From: Batrachochytrium dendrobatidis JAM81
Lineage: Eukaryota; Chytridiomycota; Chytridiomycetes; Rhizophydiales
NCBI RefSeq assembly: GCF_000203795.2
Contig: NW_006281110.1
Span: 43,909 to 107,908 of the forward strand
Length of the DNA: 64,000 bases
Reading direction: 5' to 3'
The notes below the pieces were generated by a model. The model did not search any database. It was not told the origin of the DNA and saw nothing but the letters and a program-made list of their open reading frames with translations. How positions within the stretch are numbered: position 1 is the stretch's first letter; each line of letters opens with the position of its first letter. Below, piece after piece: positions 31,081-41,728 of this stretch. The translations under genes were made by a program, and so were the position numbers.

Positions 31081-32128
31081 TCATCATCTGTATCCAGGGA
31101 ATCCAGAGTTCCCTGCAATAAACGGAAAGAGGTTTCCAAGCTTATGAATGGATTTGGATCACTCTTTCAGTGACTCAGAAATGACGATCCATCCAATTGA
31201 TTTGAATAAAATACAATCGCCATCTGACATTTAATATTGTATCTGATTATTCCAGTTTTGGTTGGCATGATATCATATTGTACATTGACACTTGCATTTC
31301 CAATACAATACAGTTGATTGTATATTGCATAGTTGTACACATTGATGATGCTGACATGCAACACCAATACCAACAATAGCCATGTGTGTTGATATCAGAT
31401 CTGACCAATTTGACTGGTTTGACTCGCTGATTGTGGTGTCAAAATGGTTGCATCAATAACCTGACTGATCATACACATCAGTCGCAGTGTCAACTTTGTC
31501 TTGTACACCATGTCATTCAGCAGTCTTTTATCAATAGCCCGTAAACCACTCCAAATGTCTCTAGTACGAATTTACCTCGATAAACTTTTATTTTCCGTTG
31601 ATTATAAAGTTATCAAATAACTAGTTTCATCAAACAAAAGCCATTACAGGATAAAGATTCCAATTCATGTGTACCATCCGATATTGTAATTTCCAAATCC
31701 AACTGGACTTTCAATTGTAATGTCTGATCAAATCGTTTGCTTGATTTTAAAACAATATCGAAGCATATCAGCTAGTTTTCCGTTGCGTTCTTGTATGTAT
31801 TCTGGGTTACTCTGGGTAAATGCATTCATTTCCAGTTCAGCATCGAATGCTGTCAAGAACTGGTCCATGGATGTACTGTGAGGTATTGCGAGGTATTGGG
31901 TGACAAGTATGACAGAGTGTTTTTGGATGCAAATGACCTGTTTGAAATCATTTGGTAGTTATTGTTACACTTGATGATGCTGTCCATTTCAGTGTTTCCG
32001 AAAGTTGAAATTCGCATCTCCAAACATTCAACTTTGTAACCCATTTGCTTGTGAGATGTGCTTGATTTGCATGGTAGTTTGATACAAGATATTCATCAAT
32101 CACCCGTCAATGAGTAATATCATCAGAG
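31081..32128. other. Downstream flank repeat and decayed sequence
   Basis: About 31195-31510 matches 35605-35925, so the duplicated unit of the secreted genes includes their 3' flank. A minus-strand stretch at about 31730-31870 (FLTAFDAELEMNAF, SNPEYIQERNGKLADMLRYC) looks like a decayed coding remnant of unknown type, next to the second copy of the 1.7-kb duplication. Confidence 0.45.
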
Positions 32129-33820
32129 TTGGACAACATCCACCAATAGTCTTTTAAACTCGTACAGTTTGTACAGTGTTGTCATAAAAGTCATGGTTTG
32201 ACACATTTTCATCAAGCTATCAGTGAGTATCAGTGAATATCAACGAGTATCAACCAACAAAATTGGTCTCGTTGGTCGATACACTACTGATGCACTTGCA
32301 TATGAAACTGTACGAGTTCAATCAATGTTTCTTGCACGGTTGTCAAATGTTCAGATGAAATCAATCTCATGGCAGGACACAAAATGTGACATTATCAAAT
32401 AACAACCAATACTAAACAATTGGGTTACCACATGATGGCTCATTCAGAATGCAAGTTGAATCCATTAGTGGTCATTGATACCATCAAGTGTATTGGTAAA
32501 TACACAATGGTTTGTAATGGTAAATTGATTTCAAACACATCACCGCTTATTTATCACCGGATACATATTTGAAAGTATCCAATATCACTTGATACTGAAT
32601 GTCCAAGTGTCTGCTCAGGGTTGCTCACAATATTGACGATATTACAACAACATGCTGATTCAAATTTGGAAAAAGTAACATTGGCTTGTTTAATCTTGAA
32701 TTACTGAAATCAAATGGTTTACAATGATCCGATCATGTCAAATATAACCGATTGCAATTATTTTGGAATCATGTCAGATTATGACAATCTGTTCGAGTTG
32801 TTTGAGCCAATACAGTGTGATGGAGTGATGGAAATACTCGAAATACACACAATACAACTCTTGTAGCAGTGTATAAAACTATCAAGCATGACATGGTATG
32901 ACATGGCATGAAGGGTGTAGATTAGACTTGATAACAATGTGTACAATTTGGACTTTTAAATTCGGAAATAGCAGCTCTGTTCCAACATCACATTGATTGT
33001 AAATGTCAATGTTGTTTAACCTTGTACAAATGACCATTTCACATGCAACTTTAGCCTGATATCGAGTATTTTCAAATGAATGCAAGTTTGCAACACTCGC
33101 TTGACTCGTTTGGCTCGGATTCTGGTTGATATTTACGATATCGATGCAAAGTTACATTCCAGAATGAACGTGCATAATCTGATGTGGTCAATCGTTTGGT
33201 TTCATTGTTATCGGTCATTGACACCAGTGATTGCATTGATTGCAAATAGTAGTCCAAGTAATCATGCATAAACAAACACCAGATAGTCACTGGTAAACTG
33301 ATAGTATCCAATGTATACATGACACATTGTATAGTTCGATTTAATTGCCAGCAATGTGTGATTGGATTACTCGAGTCATCAAACAGTTTTCAAGAACAAT
33401 CAAGTCATGTCCAATAAACTGTCTGATGTGCAGGTGTTTTGGCATTGGTCCGTTGGTCCATTAGTACGATTGTTGGTTGGCAATTCGGACTTGTAAATGA
33501 CAATTGATTCTTGATTGTTGCATTGGTGTCCATATGTGTCCATATGTGACTCATTGTATACGGAACAGGACTGACAAGTGTGTCTGAATTGATGACAGAT
33601 GATACAGTCTATCCAACAAAAAGTAATACATTGATCGTGTCTGTGTGGTAATAAGCTTTATAACTTCCACTTCTGAATGTATGCGAATCAACATTCAAAC
33701 AACAGATACGTCCAATGACTCTTGCAAATGCATTGATAGAGTGTTGTTGAATAGTTCGAGTGTTTACAAATCAGCATCACTGGAAATAGTTACTGTTATT
33801 CAGACATTACAGTTGTAATA
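32129..33820. repeat. Segmental duplication, copy 2 (partner 2002-3703)
   Basis: Same orientation as copy 1 and about 1.69 kb long. Most differences are single-base changes plus small deletions near 33380 and 33795. Its right end overlaps the end of a CRN-header remnant. Confidence 0.85.
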
Positions 33821-34351
33821 TTGCTTCACACCTCGATATTTTTAAAGGTCTTACTGTGATACTCTTGCAAAACATCAACTGCTCCAATTTCAGGCCAAGT
33901 GTAGATAGGTCAATAGGAGTAAAAGTATTTCCCACTGGGGTTGTAAAAGAGCCGCCAACAGATGCAAGGTATTTCTTTATCGGCTTGTTTTGATTGATGA
34001 AAACTGAAAGCATTTTACCGACCAAAGGACTATGAACAAGTGTTGGCTGAAAACTGGGGTGATAACCCTCGAATGCTAGACCTTTAGTACCAAAAAAAGT
34101 GCCTTGAGTTGGGGCAACAACAGACTTGACTCTTACGACACTGACCAACTCTCACTCTCGTTGACTGATGGTGGAAAAGCTTTGCAACCATACGGCCCAG
34201 TTCCAGCATCAGTTAAAGAGAGTAAGATTTGGTCAGTGTCGTAAGAGTCAAATATATTGATAATCTCCTTCTTTACTTGTTTAATAAGGTCGTTGACGTT
34301 TGTGCAGTCTTTTGTAAGGACTTGAGTAGCATTGTCTGACTTGAGCTTCAC
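33807..34351 (-). pseudogene. CRN-type header and linker remnant, frameshifted
   Basis: Frame 1 (34133-34351) begins VKLKSDNATQVL with no ATG, and continues with DLIKQVKKEI and an LLSLTDAGTGPYG turn, the pattern of a ubiquitin-like CRN header. It stops at 34133. The protein continues in another frame (33807-34148) as LVSVVRVKSVVAPTQGTFFG and about 95 further residues, then ends at the edge of the 1.7-kb duplication. No P-loop or nuclease motif follows. A missing start, a frameshift and truncation make it a pseudogene. A more decayed copy of the header lies at 4611-4811. Confidence 0.5.
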
Positions 34352-34743
34352 CCAAAGTTTGTCATTTTTGTGGAAAACTGATCACAAATTACAAAATATT
34401 GTGTAAAATGTCGACTATATTTACACAAATATTCACCCAAAACGACACTTGATCTTGGACAGACTATTCTGCTCCAGAATAAACAATCGTTACATATTCG
34501 ATGTTATTTGAGATGGATTATTTCTTTTATTGAAACTCTATTCTAATATCAAATACGTTCTAGTTTAATGTTTCATTATACATAAATACGGCTGTAAAGG
34601 AATATCCCTTCAAAATTGGACATTGATAGTAACAAATTGTTACCAACCCTGACAATAGTACTAATCCCTTAAAACGGCCATTGAAAGGACATGCTTTTAA
34701 TACTATCTACCGACACTACAACCTGTTCAATCAAACCAGTGAA

Positions 34744-35568
34744 ATGAAATTCTCAATCACCATACTGTCATTGATATTGGCTGTCTGTTCAGTTACTATC
34801 GCTAATTCCGTTATTCCCAGTGCAACTACAAGTGCTGAATCTAGCCCTTCAACGGTTGCTGATTTAGATGTAGATTCGGTTGACTGCGGTAAATATTCAA
34901 GAAAAGCCAAGAAGTTGATCAAAGCATACGCAACAAACAAACGCTGCATCGACACAACAAAGGAAATGTGCAAATCGATAGCAAGATCGATTTCTGTTCA
35001 AACAGAGTTGATACAACGACTGAGTAAAAGACTCGAGCTTCTGGAATCTAGATGCCCGTTAAGAACTAGGTTAAGCTATGATGAAACTGTTTTAAAACTT
35101 GGAAAAGAGCGTAAAACTCTTGCATATCTCGAAAAACAGGAGAAAGTATGCCGCAACGAGCTTCTTGATTTGCGCAGTAAGCTGCGTGTGTCCAAAAGAA
35201 GACTCATAAGACACACCATTTGGGACCATTCGAATTTTCAACCAGCCAGTTTATACACGATGTACCTCGAAGAAGAGCCCATCTTTATGGATTGTTTCAA
35301 CCAATTCTTCACTGACATACCGAGCCCATTATCAAAATCCATGCATGCCTCTACTAGTAGAACCCAGAGCTCATCACAACAAGGCCCTAGTGATCAATCT
35401 CCATCTGAAAAGACGTCTATAGCCCATTCCACTCAAGCATCCTCTAGAGTGTCACACAGTTTACAGAGAGCTTCCTCCAGTCTACAAAAAGCTTCTTGCA
35501 ATCTTATAAATAAGTTTAGATCACTCTTGGATCGATCTCAAAGTGAAGATTGCGAACCGTTGATTTGA
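34744..35568 (+). CDS. Secreted helical protein of unknown function, paralogue B
   Basis: A single-exon protein of 274 residues from the ATG at 34744. Signal peptide MKFSITILSLILAVCSVTIA is followed by an SVIPSATTSAESSPST stretch similar to paralogue A. A charged helical region (residues about 55-170, with RLSKRLELLESRCPLRTRLS and LRSKLRVSKRRLI) has four to five cysteines. The C-terminal third is Ser/Gln-rich (STSRTQSSSQQGPSDQSPSE) and ends in a SLQRASSSLQKAS repeat and an acidic tail. The cysteine-bearing helical core and Ser-rich tail are absent from paralogue A. Flanks on both sides match paralogue A, so the pair arose by duplication of about 1.3 kb and then diverged strongly in the coding part. 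Confidence 0.75.
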   Translation: MKFSITILSLILAVCSVTIANSVIPSATTSAESSPSTVADLDVDSVDCGKYSRKAKKLIKAYATNKRCIDTTKEMCKSIARSISVQTELIQRLSKRLELLESRCPLRTRLSYDETVLKLGKERKTLAYLEKQEKVCRNELLDLRSKLRVSKRRLIRHTIWDHSNFQPASLYTMYLEEEPIFMDCFNQFFTDIPSPLSKSMHASTSRTQSSSQQGPSDQSPSEKTSIAHSTQASSRVSHSLQRASSSLQKASCNLINKFRSLLDRSQSEDCEPLI

Positions 35569-35604
35569 ATGCTAATCTGGACTGATTTCAACCGGATTCG
35601 TTGT

Positions 35605-35925
35605 ATTTTTGTTTGAATAAAATATAATTGCCATTTGATATTGGACATTGGATCTACATGCATTATATCTGATCATTTCAGTCTTGGTTGACATGATATC
35701 ATATTGTACATTGACACTTGTATTTCCAATACAATACAGTTGATTGTATATTGCATAGTTGTACACATTGATGATGCTGACATGCAACACCAATATCAAC
35801 AATAATCATGTGTTGATATCAAATCTGACCAATTTGACTGGTTTGGCTCGTTGATTGTGGTGTCAAAATGGTTGCATCAATAGCCTGACTGATCATACAC
35901 ATCAGTCGCAGTGTCAACTTTGTCG
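35605..35925. repeat. 3' flank repeat of the secreted-protein genes
   Basis: Matches 31195-31510 downstream of the paralogous gene (shared TTGAATAAAATA, TGATATCATATTGTACATTG and CATCAGTCGCAGTGTCAAC blocks). Copy B has an extra about 15 bp near 35650. Confidence 0.7.
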
Positions 35926-36281
35926 TGTGTCAAATATCACATGTTGAATATACAATGCCAACAATATGGTCATTATGCACATGTTGATGTATGCAGTGAT
36001 CGTATACTGGTCGATTGGTGCAATATGATCACACACCAATGGAATGTGATAATCATGGTATTTGCAGCAGTATACTATATTCCAGCAGTTGATATCGCGC
36101 ATCCAGTATCAACATGATCATCCAGATATACAGTGATGGATTCAATCCATACCATGTATTACCAATACAATAGTATGCGTGATCATCGTGTACCAAACAA
36201 CTACGATACACACTCAACTGATCCAATACATGCATGGCTTGAACATATCACACACATTACAATACATGGCATGATACATAC

Positions 36282-36509
36282 ATCAACTCCATGAACATTG
36301 GATTTGATTGTGTAGCATTTGTTAGCATCACCACCCAATTCAAGGGGTGATCGTTTTGATGGCCTATTACTTGATTGACTGTTAGTTCCATTTGGTGATT
36401 TTAATGCAAGTCGAACTGCAGCAACCGCTTGTAACGCAAGTAGAACGCATTCTAGAATAATCAACATTGTATCGAGTAATGTAATGAAAATATTTTGAAT
36501 CTGATACAT
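36282..36509 (-). pseudogene. First exon of a deleted pepsin-like paralogue
   Basis: The segment is 228 nt, exactly the length of exon 1 of the gene at 17096-18788, and encodes the same leader, propeptide and ending (LLDTMLIILECVLLALQAVA onward). It ends at the same GTATGT donor. Downstream, where exons 2-4 should be, the sequence jumps after about 30 bp to a match of 16740-16850, which lies beyond the end of the intact gene. A deletion of about 1.7 kb relative to that locus therefore removed the rest. The upstream flank also matches (36510-36790 with 18790-19065). Confidence 0.8.
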
Positions 36510-36962
36510 GATTGCTGTTTTATAACGACGGCAGCTTCAAGGGTGACAATCAGCGATCTCCAAATGGATATTCATAAATCACAAATACACCATGTAGAAT
36601 AAATCAAATACAAAAACACTCTATATAGTGAATCAATATACGAGCATCGTTATTAATAAAAAATCAACCTCGGTAGTATACTACATTGATATATCCAATT
36701 GCAGTGATGTATCCAGCAATCAGGTAGTGTCAAATTGCCATCCTGATTATGGATCATTATCATCGCATCTACAATTCATTGGTACAGCATGCTGATCCAT
36801 GTTCTAGTACACGATATATTGTGATGGAATACAATATTTCCAGCTGTTTAATGTCGATGCTGATATTACTCTACACATACAACACTGATCACCAGCAATG
36901 GTATATAACAGGCACTTGATACCATTTTCTCAATAGAAACTGTCAAATTGACTCGGCTTTAA
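36510..36962. other. Duplicated flank and spacer
   Basis: The first about 280 bp match the promoter region of the intact pepsin-like gene. The remainder up to the palindrome has no recognisable feature. Confidence 0.5.
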
Positions 36963-37910
36963 TCTGAACATTGAGCATTGAATATTGCAATGTCGAGTAA
37001 AAGACTTGACCCGAGTCACTATATGAATGGTGTAATGTATTGAACTGTTGGATTGTCACTCAACCAGCCACTGATACAAGTGAATGCATGTCAAATCAGT
37101 ACAATTTGACAGGTGTAATTTCATACAAAAATGCTTAATTTGATACTATTCAGAGTATGAATCTGAATACTTTTACAATATCAAATCGAGTTTTGCCGTT
37201 TGTTTTCCACAAACTACAATGAAAAACAGGACATTTTACATTAAATACCTCAACAACCAACCAGTGCCTATTAAAACTAACTTTAATGGAGACTTGGATA
37301 GAAGAAGGCCACTCGACAATGTTTCAAATTTAACTGCAATCTTTTTGACAAGCACCTTTACTCTTGACCAATACACTTTCCACAATGTATTGATGGACCA
37401 GCCATTTCTGGGAATGTGTTTCCGACCTTCATTCCCAAAAAATGGCTGATTTGTCCACCACAGAGCAGAAAGTGTTTGGTCAAGAGTAAGAGGATTTTTT
37501 GAAGAAAAAAGCCGTAGCCAGATTGGAAACATTGTCAAGTGGTCTTTTCCTATCCAAGTCCCCATTGACATGGGTTTCATTAGGTACTGGTTAGTTGTTG
37601 AGGTATTTGATATAAAATGTCTTCCATTCTAGTTTGTAGTTTGTGAAAGAAAACAAACGCCAAAATTCGACTTTAAATCCAAAACTCGATTTGATATTGT
37701 AAAAGTATTCAGATTCATACTCTGAATAGTATCAAATTAAGCATTTGTATGAAATTACACCTGTCAAATTGTACTGATTTGACATGCATTCACTTGTATC
37801 AGTGGCTGGTTGAGTGACAATCCAACAGTTCAATACATTACACCATTCATATAGTGACTCGGGTCAAGTCTTTTACTCGACATTGCAATATTCAATATTC
37901 AATGTTCAGA
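36963..37910. repeat. Large palindrome (inverted repeat) built from a CRN 5' region
   Basis: Left arm 36963-37416 (454 bp) and right arm 37430-37910 (481 bp) are near-perfect reverse complements around a 13-bp spacer. Each arm holds a CRN-type promoter block and the start of a header gene pointing to the centre. Small indels distinguish the arms, so it is an established structure and not simply an assembly mirror. Confidence 0.85.
37219..37449 (+). pseudogene. CRN header fragment in the left palindrome arm
   Basis: The frame starts MKNRTFYIKYLNNQPVPIKT and continues with DLDRRRPLDNVSNLTA. It aligns with the header of the CRN gene at 6734-9030 (MENKAFFVRYLTNQSVKVET, DRQRPLTDVADLVA). The frame stays open only to the palindrome centre and stops after 76 codons, with no NTPase domain. 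The mirror copy in the right arm (minus strand, start near 37626) has a small deletion just after its ATG that shifts the frame. Confidence 0.65.
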
Positions 37911-38811
37911 TGGAGCTTGATTGTAATGCGACCATTGTCTCGACTTGACACGATCATATCAGACTCGTATACACAACTGACCTGATTACACAACCATTAA
38001 ATAACCACTCAAAACCTGTCAGATCGTGTATACACACATGTTTAGATTCCATTTGGAATGTTGGTCAATACAACTCAATTGTTACCGAGTTGCAAACCAT
38101 CATTGCAATATCAATCATTACTGATCAGTCAATTGTTGGATTTGTAAATGTATCGTCAAATATCCAAATCTGAGTGATCCTGTCATTGGATTACAGTCTT
38201 GAAATTGATTTTACGCTAAACTATCAATCGAATGTAATCATGTTCAATATTAAACACTAGCATGGGCTCGGTTTTGGGGTGTCATTGTGCCATTGTGTAT
38301 TGCTGCAGTCAGGCATTGGAGTTGCTCATTTTCGATTTTGGACAAACTTGACGTTTCAGGCATTGTGCAATTATATTGTACCATTTCTAATCATGATGAT
38401 GCTTTAAAAGCGCAGTCTAGGTAGTATTCAAGCACAAATTGTATTGCAGTATGAGCGAGTTGGTGTCAGTCGTATTTGGTCAACAATGCTAATCTATTGG
38501 CTTGTGATATATGGTACTAGTTATGAATCAGTCGATCATGGACGATGTGAGTAGTTGCAACATACACGATATATTTGCAGTCATGAGCCAACTATTACAC
38601 AAAACACTCTTAGATTGAGTTTTTGGACATTACAGCTGGAATCAAAAAAATGTACCGTGATGATGAGAATGATTTTGATTACATTTATCAAGTTCATGAC
38701 CATTGGTGATGAGATTGTCATGCAGTATTGATTCACGAGTGACGACACCAAATCACAATGCATTTGACAAACACACCTAACGAATATTATCGTATAATTG
38801 GTTTTAATCAA
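37911..38811. other. Intergenic, no gene recognised
   Basis: AT-rich sequence. The first about 250 bp still resemble the far 5' flank of the CRN gene at 9.0-9.5 kb (for example GTCAATTGTTGGATT). Nothing else was recognised before the 5S rRNA gene. Confidence 0.45.
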
Positions 38812-38930
38812 CATCTACGGCCATACACACAAGAAAATACCGGATCCCGTTCGATCTCCGAAGTCAAGCTTGTGATGGCTCAGTCAGTACTGTGGTGGGG
38901 GACCACACGGGAATACTGAGTGCTGTAGTT
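38812..38930 (+). rRNA. rrn5: 5S ribosomal RNA
   Basis: About 119 nt. The ends pair (CTACGGC near 38815 with GCTGTAG near 38922). The conserved internal promoter is present: an A box in CGATCTCCGAAGTCAAGC and a C box in GGTGGGGGACCACACGGGAA. A T run at 38929-38933 serves as Pol III terminator. A few positions differ from the usual fungal consensus (AAGTCAAGCTTGTGA where AGTTAAGC is typical). It stands alone, not in an rDNA repeat, as in many fungi with dispersed 5S genes. Confidence 0.85.
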
Positions 38931-40414
38931 TTTGCTAAATTAACAATCTGATCTCGTTTTGGATGTTTTGGATCAAATCTCGACTTGAATCTTTATGGTC
39001 GTCAACAATCAGTATACACGACTGATTCAAATCGAGTTGACTAGGCAAGATATACTCCATGTTGTAATCATTCAATCAATCTTGTTTATATCAGCTGTAT
39101 CCAATACACCAACTCGATATAGATTCACAAATAAGTCAATGGTAGAGTATTGAATAATAAACCCAAAACATGAATGTATAATGATGGACAACTTTTTTGA
39201 CATGGATCATTTGGTTTACAAAGTTGGTGCACATTATGGTTATACTTTTTATTCAAAGATTAGATCAAGTAGTCTAAAGCAGATACAGCATGTGTTGTGG
39301 TAGTGATCTTGTCATGTATCAGACAACCATGTGGTTGGATATATTGCTGTACATCAATTGTATCCATTACAGGAATATTCAATACACTGTCATTTCAGTT
39401 AGAGATGCCATGTGTAGAGCTGTATGGATCAGATACCAGATATGGATTCAAAAGCAAAACACTGAACCTAAAAGTATCCATTAACATATAGATACATACA
39501 CTTGGTCACATTATCTAATGATTGATATAGGATAACTGCACAGTAGTGCACACTAAATAGTACATATTTATCAATTCATATGGATAGTTTATTCAGTGTT
39601 GTACTATATTATTGCAACACTTGACCATGTATTGCTCCAGAGTCAATATCCTCGCTCAATCAAATCAACTGATTGACAACACTTTGGACTGAATCAGCTG
39701 TTGCAAAGGCTTGATATGGAGGGAAATAGAGTGACCGAGGTCAAGACAGGGCAGCTCACTGACAATTGAAAATACTACAGTCGTGTGAAATAATGTCATT
39801 GAATGTTACTTGATGTATCACCCTATCCAATGGTAGTCCGAGTTTAATCAGCCCGACTCGAGTTTTAAAGATTAAACCATCGAGTAGATATTGACTGAAA
39901 CAATGCAGTCAAGAGTGTTGCAATGATATAGTGCAGCGTTGGGTAAACTAACCATATGAATTGATAAATCGTGACTATTTGCTTAGTGTATCTTACCTCG
40001 TATAGACTAAAAGGTATCGACAACAAATCTTGTATCCATAAACCAAGGACCGTCTGTACATCGACATGCAAAAGGCAAACCAGTTAAAGACTGCATCTCG
40101 TTGAATACGCCAATAAATATTCAGTACACAAGCAGATAATTAAATAATAACAAGATTTTTTTTCAAAAGTATAGCTTTCATAAACATATTAACGATCAAA
40201 GTGAGATACATGTATATGGGTAGAGGAAAAAGGCCATGACTAAGTAATTTCGGGGTAGGCAGGTTAATGCAAATAGTGTGAATGGGTGGTTTAAAGAGGA
40301 AAAGGGACATAGCGACAAGACCAGACGCAAACAAGCTTTTATAGGTAGACAAAGATCAGAAAACGGAAGGGCACGCAGAAACACACATCATGAAGCGTCA
40401 AAAACGATCAGTGT
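38931..40414. other. Intergenic spacer between 5S and the RRM gene
   Basis: No coding region or RNA gene recognised; short overlapping frames only. The part near 40140-40410 probably holds the 3' UTR of the minus-strand RRM gene. Confidence 0.45.
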
Positions 40415-41445
40415 TTAATAACCACCATTGAAGCCACCTTCCTGGGCACCACCACCGTAAGCGGGACGCTCGTTGGCAAGATTGACACGGATGTTGCGTC
40501 CGTTAAGGTCTTGGCCGTTCATGGCATCTACAGCAGCACTGGCAGATTCGGGAGAAGAAAAGGTGACAAAGCCAAATCCACGGGAACGGCCAGTCTCACG
40601 ATCCTTGAGAACGATAGAGTCAACAACTTCACCAAATTGGCTGAATGCATCAGCGAGAGAGTTGTTGTCAGTTCCCCATGAGAGGTTACCAACTGTACGA
40701 GTCAAGATGATCAAAAGTCGAATTTGTTTCCAATTCAGTAATACACAGCAAAGATAGTAAAAGTGGATGATTAGTAACAGTAGGGGACCCGAGATTAATT
40801 ACAAAAAAAGCAAACAAAAATAGTTTCGAGTTCAGACAAATCCCATTGGTGAAAATCACCCAATGCGAGGATTAGCCTGCCGGCAAAAACAGGTGATATG
40901 TATGGACACAGCAAAAGTAAGGTGGAGACTAGCGTAGATGGTCAAGACAATAAAAGGAAAACGAACCATACTATAAGCAAAAAACGCTCGATAGTCTTGG
41001 AGTCTCATAAAGACATAGGATTCAAAAGTACAGTGAATCCTAAACGCACCATTCTTCAAACAGTCACTGGCAGACAATAAAAGGCAAACCATGAGGAGAT
41101 AGGAAAAGTATCGACAAGACAGAGTTTGCTCTAATCCTAGAAACAGATCCATCCATCACCCATCCATCCAAGGCAAAGGTATAGCTTGATACAGCCAATA
41201 CATCACTATCCCTCTATGTACCATAGATTTCTTACAAGGACATATACATGGATAGGGTAGAGTGCCATGGCCATGGTGTGGATAGTACAAGACCATAACA
41301 GACTGGACAAATCAATAAATGTACACAATAGCCAGAGAAAAGCGAGTGGAACAAGATGGATCAAGCAAGGAACAGTAACAACCATTCATATTAACAACGT
41401 ACCAAAAACCTTGGTTCCAGGAGCAGCTTCAGGACGACGAGACAT
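40415..41445 (-). CDS. Small RRM RNA-binding protein, glycine-rich type
   Basis: Two exons, 41445-41403 and 40692-40415, joined in phase 1 by GTACGT...CAG; 106 residues. The intron is about 710 bp, long for this window. It splits the RNP2 motif, giving KVFVGNLSW across the junction. RNP1 (RGFGFVTF) lies near residue 58. A short Gly/Tyr-rich tail (AYGGGAQEGGFNGGY) follows a single RRM. This is the plan of plant-type and fungal glycine-rich RNA-binding proteins and human CIRBP/RBM3, which act in RNA chaperoning and stress responses. The splice join is strongly supported by the restored RNP2. Confidence 0.85.
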
Positions 41446-41728
41446 TTTAACAAGACTGAAATAAGTTTGTAAGGGAAGAAAAAAAAAAAGAAACTGGAGC
41501 AGATTTTGACTCAAATAGTCTCACAAATTGAATCTACAAGTTCAACTTTAAGTTGAGATTTATTTGGAGCATTTCTGTGCATGCACTCTATATGGACTGA
41601 TATCTCACTCCCAACATCACCCAGCACACCATTGTTGTGTCGGCATACGGAAAGATCTTGACTCGCACTGAAAATCGTACCTTTATACAAACCATTTAGT
41701 CTCAATCTATCAAACTTGAGCCTATTTA

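Noticed and set aside
37236..37580. 114-codon minus-strand frame across the palindrome centre
   Set aside because: It arises because the arms mirror each other; its residues do not follow the header pattern in that frame.
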